7,468 nt of DNA from JAVVTQ01 sp036653595 (GTDB taxonomy: Bacteria > Bacillota > Clostridia > Oscillospirales > Ruminococcaceae), in NCBI GenBank assembly GCA_036653595.1, contig JAVVTQ010000058.1, positions 1 through 7,468 of the forward strand, written 5' to 3'. Numbering within the stretch: the stretch's first letter is position 1; each line of letters opens with the position of its first letter. Shown here piece by piece: positions 1 through 6,777 of the stretch. A program made the translations under genes and the position numbers. The notes under the pieces were generated by a model. The model worked only from the letters and a program-made list of their open reading frames with translations. It had not been told where the DNA came from and ran no database searches.

Positions 1-423
1 GTCAGTGCAGAGCCGATATACATAGGTTCATGTGTCGAACGCGACAGGCAAAAGCATCAAGTCGAGGTCTTGCACGGTGCGCTGCGCGCGAGAAAGCGCC
101 CGGAGATGAATGACGAGGTCATATTGGGCTACATGAACAAGGGGATATATGATGTGCTGCAAACCCGCGACATGACAGCCGAGGCGAGCAACGGATATTT
201 CTGGTACAGCCCCGCAGCGGACGTGTGGTTTGCTCGCAATGACGGTGAATGGACGAACGACATGCCGGCCGAGAATACAGCGGCGCTGCGAGAGCAGGTC
301 GATGAACTTACGGCAGAAAACGCAGAGCTTAAAAAGACATTGGGCGAAGTCGGCGAAAAGTACGGCGCCTACCGCATGGCGCTCTCTGACATAGCAAACA
401 GAGCCGGCGGTGCTATTAAATAG
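1..423 (+). CDS. Small coiled-coil phage protein, 5' end outside the window
   Basis: I do not recognise this protein. The frame is open from the first base of the window to the TAG at 421-423 (140 visible residues), and its third codon positions are GC-rich upstream of any start, as in the rest of the gene, so I treat it as cut by the window edge. Internal starts are possible at TTG 70 and ATG 106, but GGAG abuts the ATG with no spacer and the site before the TTG is also badly spaced. From the ATG it would be 105 residues. The middle is rich in Trp, Tyr and Phe (for example NGYFWYSP and VWFARNDGEW), suggesting a small beta structure. The C-terminal third has a Leu/Val heptad pattern (ALREQVDELTAENAELKKTL), a clear coiled coil. 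It ends 18 bases before the next gene's ATG, so it is probably co-transcribed with the virion genes and may be a small structural or assembly protein. Confidence is good that it is coding, low on start and role. Confidence 0.65.
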   Translation, partial: VSAEPIYIGSCVERDRQKHQVEVLHGALRARKRPEMNDEVILGYMNKGIYDVLQTRDMTAEASNGYFWYSPAADVWFARNDGEWTNDMPAENTAALREQVDELTAENAELKKTLGEVGEKYGAYRMALSDIANRAGGAIK

Positions 424-425
424 TG

Positions 426-433
426 GGAGGTGA
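426..433 (+). promoter_or_regulatory. Ribosome binding site that fixes the start of the second gene
   Basis: GGAGGTGA matches the complement of the 16S rRNA 3' end over eight bases and lies 8 bases before ATG 442. A GTG at 430 is in frame but sits inside this site, so it cannot be the start; the ATG is preferred. Confidence 0.8.
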
Positions 434-441
434 ATAAAATC

Positions 442-1041
442 ATGGCTTCATCAATTGAGGCAATAAATGCGCTGCAAGCGGGGCGCGAGGCTGCCTACAT
501 GGCACAGCTCGAACAAGCAAAGGTCGCGCGCGACGCGCAAGCAAAGCAGCTGGAGGCTCAGTACAGGACAGCGCGTCAAGAAAATTACGTGTCCAATCGC
601 ATGGCTCAAAAAAATATTCCACAGACACTCGCGGCACAGGGCATACAGGGAGGCCTTGCCGAAACCTCGATTGTGGACTTGAACAACAGATACCAAAATG
701 CGAACAACGCCTCACAGCAAGGCTACAATCAACAGGTATCGGATTTAGACCTTGGGTTTTTCAACAAGCAATCGGACATTTCCGCCAAATTGGCGGAAAT
801 ACGCGCTGAATCGGAAGCAAACCGCATAAATGCGGCAGCTAGCGCTGCCTCGGGGAAACAACGCGCCTATGGAGGCTACGCATCGGACGTCGACGAAGTC
901 ACTCAAAACGGCGCAATGACACCGGAGCAACGAAGAATTGCCATATATATGGCACAAAAAGGCTACTCTCCGGAGCCAATCAACCACTATTTGAACTATG
1001 GCAGAGATCAAAAAGACGTCTTTAACCCTTTGAGGCGATAA
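442..1041 (+). CDS. Ala/Gln-rich helical virion protein, candidate gp14-like ejection protein
   Basis: A 199-residue protein dominated by Ala, Gln, Asn and charged residues, with almost no Cys or Trp. Residues about 5-60 are one long amphipathic helix (coiled-coil-like, with repeated AQ/EAQ). A middle motif, IPQTLAAQGIQGGLAETSI, is followed by an Asn/Gln-rich helix and then another helix (AKLAEIRAESEANRI). A small C-terminal segment (about 160-199) carries Tyr-rich turns. I see no signal peptide or membrane segment. Size, composition and position directly before a giant virion-type protein match the small internal virion protein of T7-like phages (gp14, about 196 residues), which is ejected first and forms a channel with its partners. 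This is by analogy only; I cannot show sequence homology. Similar LAAQGI..GG-type motifs occur, as I recall, in uncharacterised proteins of Firmicutes phages. An 11-bp inverted repeat lies within the gene (778-800). The stop is 12 bases before the next ATG, consistent with one operon. Confidence 0.8.
   Translation: MASSIEAINALQAGREAAYMAQLEQAKVARDAQAKQLEAQYRTARQENYVSNRMAQKNIPQTLAAQGIQGGLAETSIVDLNNRYQNANNASQQGYNQQVSDLDLGFFNKQSDISAKLAEIRAESEANRINAAASAASGKQRAYGGYASDVDEVTQNGAMTPEQRRIAIYMAQKGYSPEPINHYLNYGRDQKDVFNPLRR
778..800. repeat. Perfect 11-bp inverted repeat within the small ejection-like gene
   Basis: ATTTCCGCCAA (778-788) and TTGGCGGAAAT (790-800) are exact reverse complements around one central base. 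As RNA this would fold as a 9-bp stem with a 5-base loop. No T-tract follows, so it is not an intrinsic terminator. It encodes part of the segment DISAKLAEIRAE. It could be a processing or translation-slowing hairpin, a protein-binding palindrome, or chance. Confidence 0.7.
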
Positions 1042-1043
1042 TC

Positions 1044-1049
1044 GGAGGT
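1044..1049 (+). promoter_or_regulatory. Ribosome binding site of the giant gene
   Basis: GGAGGT ends 4 bases before ATG 1054 and follows the TAA of the previous gene by 2 bases. This supports ATG 1054 as the start and tight operon spacing. Confidence 0.8.
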
Positions 1050-1053
1050 ACTT

Positions 1054-4000
1054 ATGATAGACTACACGTCCGAAATTAAGGCAATACGGGGACGGCTTAA
1101 AAAAGCCGTCCCCGTTCGCACTACTTACGGCGAAAAGAACTATCTTCCTGAAGTTGAGCAAATAGTCAAAAGCGTTGCGCCAAAAAAACAGGATTACAGA
1201 AGCACGCCGTCTAGCGTTGTGGCGCCCAAATGGCCGAAAAATCCAACAGTTCCAACATTCAATCCTCCGGCGCCGAAAGGATTCGCCACGTCCGGCGTGA
1301 AAAGGCCGGCTACTTCGGGAATCTCGGACATGAACTCAACCGGATACGAAGGCGAAAGAGGAAGAAATTTTCAGAAGCACGCAATGGCGACTTCCGGAAG
1401 CTTCGCCATGCCCGGTGCAATATTTCCCGAAGAGGGTGAAAGAGATTTTTATTCGGCCATGCAAAAGAAAAAAGCGGCCGAACAGGCAAACAGAGGCAAT
1501 GAGTACCATCATCGCATGACGCAAAAGCTGGAAGAATACTCAAATATTCCGAAGTTGCCCGACTTTTCACAATACTCTAGGCTCGGCTCTGCCACGACGG
1601 TGCCGGACTTTGAACAGTACAATAAATCACTGGTCATGGATCGCCAAAGCATGGAGCTTAACCCCGCAGCCTACGCGCAAAGTGCGCCGGCAATCGAAAA
1701 CCCTTTGAAGTACTATCTCGAAAACAAATCCAAGCAGTCTGACTATGGTTATGACGACGATATACTCATCGAGGGTGACAGCCACTACTGGCAGATGCTC
1801 ACCGAAGAAGAAAAGAGTGTCTATAACTATCTACTCGCAAAAAAAGGAGACAAGGCGGCCGACGAGTACCTCTCGGACATTCAAGAAGAGCTGAATAGGC
1901 GTTACGGTGAAGCTGTTGCAGAAAACCTAAAGGACAGGCCCATTTTAAAGGGTGCCTATTCAGTCGGTGCCGGCGCGATTGGAGCTTTGTCAAATACAAT
2001 ACAAGGTCTTGGTGCGATGTCAGGCTCTGAGGAAGTACTTCCCTCTTCGGCTTGGGAATACGCACACGCAAAGAACGTGGAAAACAGTAACGGCATCGGA
2101 AAATTTGTTTATAACTTGGGATATAACCTCGGCAATATGGCGCCGCAGCTCGCCGCCGGATATATGACCGGCGGTCTGTTCGGTCCGGGTGTGGCGAGCA
2201 CTGCCTCAGGCGCGGCAATGGCCGTCCCGACCTTTGGTGATGCCTACGCAGACGCGCTACAGGGCGGTTATACGAAAACTCAGGCAGTGACATATGCCGG
2301 GCTTTCAGCTGCAAAAGAAGTCGGGCTGTCATATCTGCTGGGCGGCTTCGACAAGGCCGGAAAGGTTTCACTCGGCAAGCTGGGAGAAAAGGCGCTTCCG
2401 AAAATAGAGCAAGCAATCGCGAGAGTCGCGAAAAAGCCTACGCTGAACGCGCTTCTGAAGACAGCAAGTGCCGTCGTTGCCTACGCCGGTGGCGAATTCA
2501 CAGAAGAGTATTTACAGGAGCTTATTACGCCCGTTTTGCGAAACGTGATTTTTGGCGAAAAAAACTCCGTCAATATGTTTACACCCGAAGCACTGGAGGC
2601 CGGCATTATGGGCTCGGCTCTAAGCTTGCTGGTAAACGTGTTTGGTATGAACATAAAAAATGACTACGCGGCCCAAAAACTAAAAAGTAATCTTGTAGCC
2701 GCATACCTTGATTCAGGTGAATCGCATGCAGTCGCAACCAAAAAGGCCGACTCTCAGATTGCACGCATATTTAACGGCTCTTTGATGCTCGAGCTTGAAG
2801 AGGAGCAGTTTGCCGCCACAAAAGCCGGGCGCAGTGAGGGAAATATCGTCGGGATGTCGACTGTTCTCATGCGCGACGATGGTCAAGACGAGATGACAAT
2901 CAGGAACGTTAACAAGCTCGCCGTTTTCCCCGCGACAGACTTTGACTATGAGCTTCCTCCTCCGCAGCTCGATGAACTTAAAAAGCAGATCGAGGGAGCA
3001 TATGCAAAGGGAGAAAAGCTGACACTCTTTAAAGGCAAAAACGGCAATGTACAGATGTTTTTTACCGACAAGTCCGGCAAAACATCGCACAATTTGGCAG
3101 TTACTCCAAACGGGAAAACAGAAAAAATATATGGCGTCAAAAGCGGCGATCTCCGATTAAAACCCGAGGTATTCGTGCCGTACGCCGACAGTGACGTCAC
3201 CCCGGGAGCTGTGGCAGGGCAAGAGGCCGCGCAGATGGAGAAGCAAACAACTAATACCTACGAAGTCAAAACCCCATCGCGGGGCGACATAGCGCTTCAG
3301 GAGCAGGGCAATATGAGCGATGACCTCAAGTCGCAGAGCGCGGGTCATGATATCGACGGGAGTGTCATACAAGAGGTTGTGAATGCGGAAAATGAAATGG
3401 TCGACAGTACTCTTTCAAAGGAAAAGCGCGCGCAGAAGATTAGCAGTATAGCGGGAAGCATTCTCCATAATACGAGAAGTAAGTTTAACAAAGATGCTCT
3501 TGTGGAACAGCTGGATGAGATTTTCAATTCTCTTCGCACGCTGAATAATAACGGAATGGCTTACACAAGAGAGGATGTCGCCGCGGCGGTAACCCCAATC
3601 GCACGCGCCGTACTTGAAAAAGTAGGTACTGACGGCGAGGCATCTCAAGCAGAGCAGCAATCACTGGCGACTGTAGACGAAAAGATTCGAAGTCTCACGG
3701 ACAGTATTTTGGATAAGTATATTTTGACAAAGAGGAATTCGTTAACAGAAAACAGCAAAATCTTGACGCCGCCCAAGATGGTAGATATTAAAGCAGAGGA
3801 TCCATTAAGCCTAGAAAACATAAAAGCAATGATTGGTGAGGTTGACAAAGGTGAAGTCCCTATTATCGAATCTAGTCCGGATATCATGGATATGGAAATG
3901 GCACAGGGTATCAAGAATGTTCACGATTACAACAAAACCCTCGACCGTATTCTTGATGCCGCATCCAACAAAAATCCAAAACTGCGCAAATACCTTCAAG

Positions 4001-6378
4001 AAAAGATTGCGGCCCCGGTGTATTGGGCAAAGGGAGAATATTCAAGGTCGGTACAAATTGCCCTCAACGAGCTAAAACGTAAAACTGACACACTGGGAAT
4101 AAGGGCGGGTTCAAGGGAATCGGCCGCTATCATGTGGTACGGCGAAGGAAAGAGAATTATATCCAGAACTAAAACAAAAATAGAAACCGCGAATTACACC
4201 TTGACAGATCTCAAACGGGATTTTCCTGACAAATGGTCCGATATAGTGGAGGCCGATTCGTATGTCCGCACGCTTTACAATAGGTATGTCAAGAGAATCA
4301 ACACTATGTTTGAGTCCGTATACCCCGGCATTGAAATCCGAGCGCAGTACGAAGTTGACTCTCTAAAAGCAATCATCGCGAGTCGAGAGAATGATTATCT
4401 TAACATGAAGAACGGCCTAAAGGACGGCAAATATGAGCAAAGTTCCGTCGATTACTGCAAAAAAGAGATATCAGAGTCTAAAAAGAGTCTCGCGGAGCTT
4501 CAAGAGCGCATTAAAAACGGAGAATATTTTAGAAACAAGAGGTTGATTCCAAAGAAAGATTACTATCACCACTTTATGGAAATGCAGCAGGGCTTTATAG
4601 GGCTGAAAAACATCCTGTCTACTTCGCATGACATAGACCCGACTTTAGCAGGAGTCTCGGACTTTACAAAGCCACGTACAAAGTGGCAGTCTTTTTTGCA
4701 GCAGAGGGACGGGGGCATGTACGAGGAGGACGCTATTGGTGGATTGATGAAATACATCCCACAGGCAGAGTACTCTATCAGCATCAATCCTGTAATCGCA
4801 AGAATGAGAGGCGTGGTAAAGGAACTTGCAACATCAACCAGACAGACCCGCAACGCGAACGGCTTTATTGAATGGCTTATGGACTGGACGAACGACCTTG
4901 CGGGGAAAACCAACCCAATTTTCGACAGGGCCGTTCAAAAGCAATTCGGGAGAGCTGCAATAAAGAAACTTGATTTTGCGAATAAGCGAGCAAAAGCTAA
5001 CGCGATTCTTGGAAATGTCAGCACGGCCATATCTCAGTTTTTTAGCATTCCTCTAGCCGCGGCGCAAATCAAAAGTTTCGGAGCGTGGGGAAAGGGGATA
5101 AAGAGACTTATCGATAGCACCCGCAATGATGAGGATGCCAGGCTTTTGTTGGACAGGAGCGATTTCATCAGGGAGCGATATCTCGACGATTCCATTAGAC
5201 AATTTGACGAGGTTACTTTGAGAAGCTCGCCGCGTATGTTTTCAGAGTGGATGCTTGGATTTGGCGATAAGGTTTCCACGAAACTCATTTGGTTCGCGGC
5301 TTATGAGCAAGGTGTAGCGCAAAAAGTAAAAGATCCGCTTGCTTTTGCGGATGATCTAACGCGTAGATCTGTGGCGGGACGCGGCATCGGAGAGCTTCCT
5401 TTGACGCAAAAGTCCATGGTTGTAACGTTTTTTGCACCTTTTCAAGTTGAGTTATTGAATGCATATTATGTGCTCAAAAAGCTTATTTCAGATAAGGATC
5501 TTTTTGGCCTTTTAAATTTCGTTGCGGTGTCATACTTTATGAACGCGGTTTCGCGCTTGCTGACTGGGAGAACCGTTTCACTCGACTTAATGCAGACTCT
5601 TGTAGACATCTTCGAGCATATAGCCGATGACGACGAGGAAATAACCTTTAGCGAAGCTACGTCTTTCGCTGCGATGCGCATAGTTGGAGAGCTTATTTCA
5701 AATGCTCCGTATGGGTCGATAATAGGAGAAGCTCTTACTGGCGGAGATGATAGACTGGCAGAGGATATCTTCGGTGAGTCGGACCCGACGCGATTTGGGA
5801 CAGGAAACATGGCAATAAACGCCGCTCTTAATCCGGTCTTAAGGTTCATTCGCGGCAAAGGTAAAGAAGATCTTGATATAATGTCTTACGTGGAAACCTT
5901 TATCCTTCCCTTCGGGGGCAATCAAGTAGGAAAAACTCTCTCCGCAATGCAAGATTTGGGGCTTGTTTCAGAGGGATATGGGGGAATACCATTTATAGGT
6001 GAAAAACGGGAATTCCCGGCAAATTACACAGACAGCGGCAAGCTTCGATTTGTTATCGACAAAAACGATGCGAGCGAATATGCATCGGCCATACTGTTGG
6101 GTTCGATGGGTACAAAGGCCGGACAGGAGTACCTAAACAGCGACAGACTTCCCTATTCAGAGAAACGGACTAAAGATATCGAAGATGCTTATACACAAGG
6201 AATTGACCCCGCAATATCCACTGAATACTTCAGGGAATCTATGACACAAGATGAGGCGCAGCTTAAGCTTGACGCGCTCGAACTTTCGGAAGAGCAAAAA
6301 GAATTGCTGTGGAGCATGACAAACCGTGGGTGGAAGAGCACATACAAGGAGCACAAGGAGAAGTCTCAAGCAAAGTAA
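1054..6378 (+). CDS. Giant (1774 aa) phage virion protein, polyvalent / internal virion (DNA-ejection) type
   Basis: Probably a virion protein injected with, or helping to inject, the phage DNA; inferred from size, context and recalled family resemblance. Residues 1-290 are polar and Pro/Ser-rich, probably disordered, with short repeats (ATSG three times; PDFSQY and PDFEQY). Residues 295-430 are Gly/Ala-rich and hydrophobic (SVGAGAIGALSNTIQGLGAM; AAGYMTGGLFGPGVASTASG), with a GEFTEEYLQEL motif near 480 and a hydrophobic helix near 515-533. Residues 590-710 look like a small beta-rich domain. Residues 770-900 are helical. Residues 950-1560 form a long helical core with a coiled coil (about 1100-1157) and motifs such as DIDPTLAGVSDFTKP, NDLAGKTNP and VAGRGIGELPL. 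Two membrane-like segments follow at about 1452-1475 and 1483-1504. The C-terminus is helical and charged. From memory these motifs recur in large Firmicutes phage proteins with LPD-type (perhaps LPD38) domains. I see no lytic transglycosylase, peptidase or nuclease motif, unlike T7 gp16, which carries a transglycosylase. Coding is certain; function is moderately sure. Confidence 0.85.
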   Translation: MIDYTSEIKAIRGRLKKAVPVRTTYGEKNYLPEVEQIVKSVAPKKQDYRSTPSSVVAPKWPKNPTVPTFNPPAPKGFATSGVKRPATSGISDMNSTGYEGERGRNFQKHAMATSGSFAMPGAIFPEEGERDFYSAMQKKKAAEQANRGNEYHHRMTQKLEEYSNIPKLPDFSQYSRLGSATTVPDFEQYNKSLVMDRQSMELNPAAYAQSAPAIENPLKYYLENKSKQSDYGYDDDILIEGDSHYWQMLTEEEKSVYNYLLAKKGDKAADEYLSDIQEELNRRYGEAVAENLKDRPILKGAYSVGAGAIGALSNTIQGLGAMSGSEEVLPSSAWEYAHAKNVENSNGIGKFVYNLGYNLGNMAPQLAAGYMTGGLFGPGVASTASGAAMAVPTFGDAYADALQGGYTKTQAVTYAGLSAAKEVGLSYLLGGFDKAGKVSLGKLGEKALPKIEQAIARVAKKPTLNALLKTASAVVAYAGGEFTEEYLQELITPVLRNVIFGEKNSVNMFTPEALEAGIMGSALSLLVNVFGMNIKNDYAAQKLKSNLVAAYLDSGESHAVATKKADSQIARIFNGSLMLELEEEQFAATKAGRSEGNIVGMSTVLMRDDGQDEMTIRNVNKLAVFPATDFDYELPPPQLDELKKQIEGAYAKGEKLTLFKGKNGNVQMFFTDKSGKTSHNLAVTPNGKTEKIYGVKSGDLRLKPEVFVPYADSDVTPGAVAGQEAAQMEKQTTNTYEVKTPSRGDIALQEQGNMSDDLKSQSAGHDIDGSVIQEVVNAENEMVDSTLSKEKRAQKISSIAGSILHNTRSKFNKDALVEQLDEIFNSLRTLNNNGMAYTREDVAAAVTPIARAVLEKVGTDGEASQAEQQSLATVDEKIRSLTDSILDKYILTKRNSLTENSKILTPPKMVDIKAEDPLSLENIKAMIGEVDKGEVPIIESSPDIMDMEMAQGIKNVHDYNKTLDRILDAASNKNPKLRKYLQEKIAAPVYWAKGEYSRSVQIALNELKRKTDTLGIRAGSRESAAIMWYGEGKRIISRTKTKIETANYTLTDLKRDFPDKWSDIVEADSYVRTLYNRYVKRINTMFESVYPGIEIRAQYEVDSLKAIIASRENDYLNMKNGLKDGKYEQSSVDYCKKEISESKKSLAELQERIKNGEYFRNKRLIPKKDYYHHFMEMQQGFIGLKNILSTSHDIDPTLAGVSDFTKPRTKWQSFLQQRDGGMYEEDAIGGLMKYIPQAEYSISINPVIARMRGVVKELATSTRQTRNANGFIEWLMDWTNDLAGKTNPIFDRAVQKQFGRAAIKKLDFANKRAKANAILGNVSTAISQFFSIPLAAAQIKSFGAWGKGIKRLIDSTRNDEDARLLLDRSDFIRERYLDDSIRQFDEVTLRSSPRMFSEWMLGFGDKVSTKLIWFAAYEQGVAQKVKDPLAFADDLTRRSVAGRGIGELPLTQKSMVVTFFAPFQVELLNAYYVLKKLISDKDLFGLLNFVAVSYFMNAVSRLLTGRTVSLDLMQTLVDIFEHIADDDEEITFSEATSFAAMRIVGELISNAPYGSIIGEALTGGDDRLAEDIFGESDPTRFGTGNMAINAALNPVLRFIRGKGKEDLDIMSYVETFILPFGGNQVGKTLSAMQDLGLVSEGYGGIPFIGEKREFPANYTDSGKLRFVIDKNDASEYASAILLGSMGTKAGQEYLNSDRLPYSEKRTKDIEDAYTQGIDPAISTEYFRESMTQDEAQLKLDALELSEEQKELLWSMTNRGWKSTYKEHKEKSQAK
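1086..1115. repeat. Perfect 13-bp hairpin near the 5' end of the giant gene
   Basis: ACGGGGACGGCTT (1086-1098) and AAGCCGTCCCCGT (1103-1115) are exact reverse complements separated by AAAA. It begins 32 bases after the A of the start codon and encodes IRGRLKKAVPVR. No U-tract follows, so it is not an intrinsic terminator. A GC-rich stem here could stall ribosomes, serve as an RNase III cleavage site between the small and giant ejection genes, or protect the downstream mRNA. The structure is seen directly; the role is inference. Confidence 0.8.
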
Positions 6379-6384
6379 AAGTTC

Positions 6385-6413
6385 TTGACATTCTGCGAAT
6401 TATAGCATAAATT
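6385..6413 (+). promoter_or_regulatory. Possible sigma70/sigmaA-type promoter after the giant gene
   Basis: A perfect -35 (TTGACA, 6385-6390) is followed 17 bases later by TAAATT (6408-6413), a 4-of-6 match to the -10. Transcription would start near 6419-6420, just before the long hairpin, and would end at the terminator at 6720-6758 in unintegrated DNA. No convincing gene lies downstream, so any product would be a non-coding RNA crossing the attachment core. The weak -10 in AT-rich DNA makes chance a real possibility. Confidence 0.3.
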
Positions 6414-6432
6414 TAAACAGTAACCCGACTTC

Positions 6433-6478
6433 CTTAGCACCCGCCTTGCATGATAAAAAATGCAGAGCGGGTGCTAAG
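6433..6478. repeat. Long imperfect hairpin downstream of the late operon
   Basis: A perfect 12-bp outer stem (CTTAGCACCCGC 6433-6444 with GCGGGTGCTAAG 6467-6478) continues, after a mismatch and a G-U pair, into a 5-bp inner stem (TGCAT 6447-6451 with ATGCA 6460-6464) and an A-rich 8-base loop. It starts 55 bases after the giant gene's stop, where the end of the late transcript is expected. Neither strand has a T-tract after the stem, so it is not a classical intrinsic terminator. It may be a 3'-end stabiliser, a processing site, a bidirectional terminator without a U-tract, or part of a small RNA. Confidence 0.7.
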
Positions 6479-6482
6479 AAAT

Positions 6483-6500
6483 TAAAGTAACTAAAGCAAC
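6483..6500. repeat. 9-bp tandem direct repeat in the left attachment arm
   Basis: TAAAGTAAC (6483-6491) is followed at once by TAAAGCAAC (6492-6500), 8 of 9 bases identical. It lies about 190 bases left of the core and may be a binding site for integrase, excisionase or a host bending protein. It is short enough to be chance in AT-rich DNA. Confidence 0.45.
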
Positions 6501-6511
6501 CAAAACCGAGG

Positions 6512-6535
6512 TATTTCGTGACATATTTCGTGGCA
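6512..6535. repeat. 12-bp tandem direct repeat in the left attachment arm
   Basis: TATTTCGTGACA (6512-6523) is followed immediately by TATTTCGTGGCA (6524-6535), 11 of 12 bases identical. A tandem pair this close, between the late operon and the core, fits a pair of arm-type or excisionase sites. The second unit includes TGGCA, the reverse complement of the TGCCA found in the right-arm repeats. Confidence 0.55.
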
Positions 6536-6685
6536 CGGTGCGACTATTAATGTGCCATAAATGCATCAACATGACAAATATACGTTGCTGTGTTCAACTT
6601 TTCAAAGTCGAACATGTGCCAATTTAACAGACAAAAACGAACATTTGCAACTCTGTCAGACTTTTTAAGAAAAAAACAGAATCCT

Positions 6686-6709
6686 GTTCAAGTCTCGTCA
6701 CTCGCACCA
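6686..6709 (+). other. Attachment core: 3' end of a tRNA gene (probably tRNA-Leu)
   Basis: These 24 bases read as the end of a tRNA: G53, T-loop TTCAAGT (6687-6693), T-stem 3' strand CTCGT (6694-6698), acceptor 3' strand CACTCGC (6699-6705), discriminator A, then CCA (6707-6709). Upstream bases cannot form the rest: the five bases before the loop, TCCTG, pair with CTCGT at only two positions, and no anticodon or D arm is present. A tRNA 3' fragment next to an integrase gene is the classic sign of a phage att core. The acceptor strand implies a 5' end of GCGAGTG, which with A73 fits bacterial tRNA-Leu best; this identity is inferred. In the integrated state this segment would replace the 3' end of the host tRNA. 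Confidence 0.8.
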
Positions 6710-6719
6710 ACGCAGAAAT

Positions 6720-6758
6720 CCCGCAGATGCCCATTTTTAGGGCGTTTGCGGGTTTTTT
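6720..6758 (+). terminator. Strong intrinsic terminator directly after the tRNA 3' end
   Basis: CCCGCAGATGCCC (6720-6732) pairs with GGGCGTTTGCGGG (6740-6752) as an unbroken 13-bp stem with two G-U pairs and a 7-base loop (6733-6739), followed by TTTTTT (6753-6758) and further T-rich sequence. It begins 10 bases after CCA, where a tRNA gene's own terminator is expected. The reverse strand lacks a proper T-tract, so it acts mainly rightward. If this is attP, the phage carries a substitute terminator for the host tRNA, which would also shield the convergent integrase gene. Confidence 0.85.
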
Positions 6759-6777
6759 ATTTTGCACTGAAATGCCT

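Larger units (their letters stand above)
6379..6685. other. Gene-free left arm of the attachment region
   Basis: No open frame here looks coding on either strand. Besides the possible promoter, hairpin and tandem repeats listed separately, it holds two copies of ATGTGCCA (6550-6557 and 6614-6621) and an A-rich run next to the core (6671-6676), a common feature of bent DNA at attachment sites. In a phage this would be the P arm, where integrase, excisionase and host factors bind. Confidence 0.5.

Noticed and set aside
430..441. GTG 430 as start of the second gene, four residues longer
   Set aside because: It lies inside the GGAGGTGA ribosome binding site; ATG 442 is correctly spaced from it.
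2153..2174. 7-bp GC-rich inverted repeat in the giant gene
   Set aside because: It is short and made of Gly/Ala/Pro-type GC-rich codons; likely a by-product of composition.
1799..2416. 205-residue open frame on the minus strand
   Set aside because: It lies wholly inside the giant gene, is Arg/Pro/Cys-rich and low-complexity like an antisense shadow, and has no neighbours on that strand.
6007..6018. Palindrome CGGGAATTCCCG in the giant gene
   Set aside because: A 12-base palindrome is expected about once or twice by chance in a window this size, and nothing around it suggests a function.
1054..6378. Tape-measure protein for the giant gene
   Set aside because: Length would fit, but the interrupted hydrophobic blocks, the beta-rich insert and the DIDPTLAGVSDF/VAGRGIGELPL-type motifs do not look like a long uniform tape-measure helix.
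6600..6709. A complete tRNA gene ending at CCA 6709
   Set aside because: No acceptor 5' strand, D arm or anticodon arm is present upstream, and the T-stem does not pair; only the 3' 24 bases are tRNA-like.
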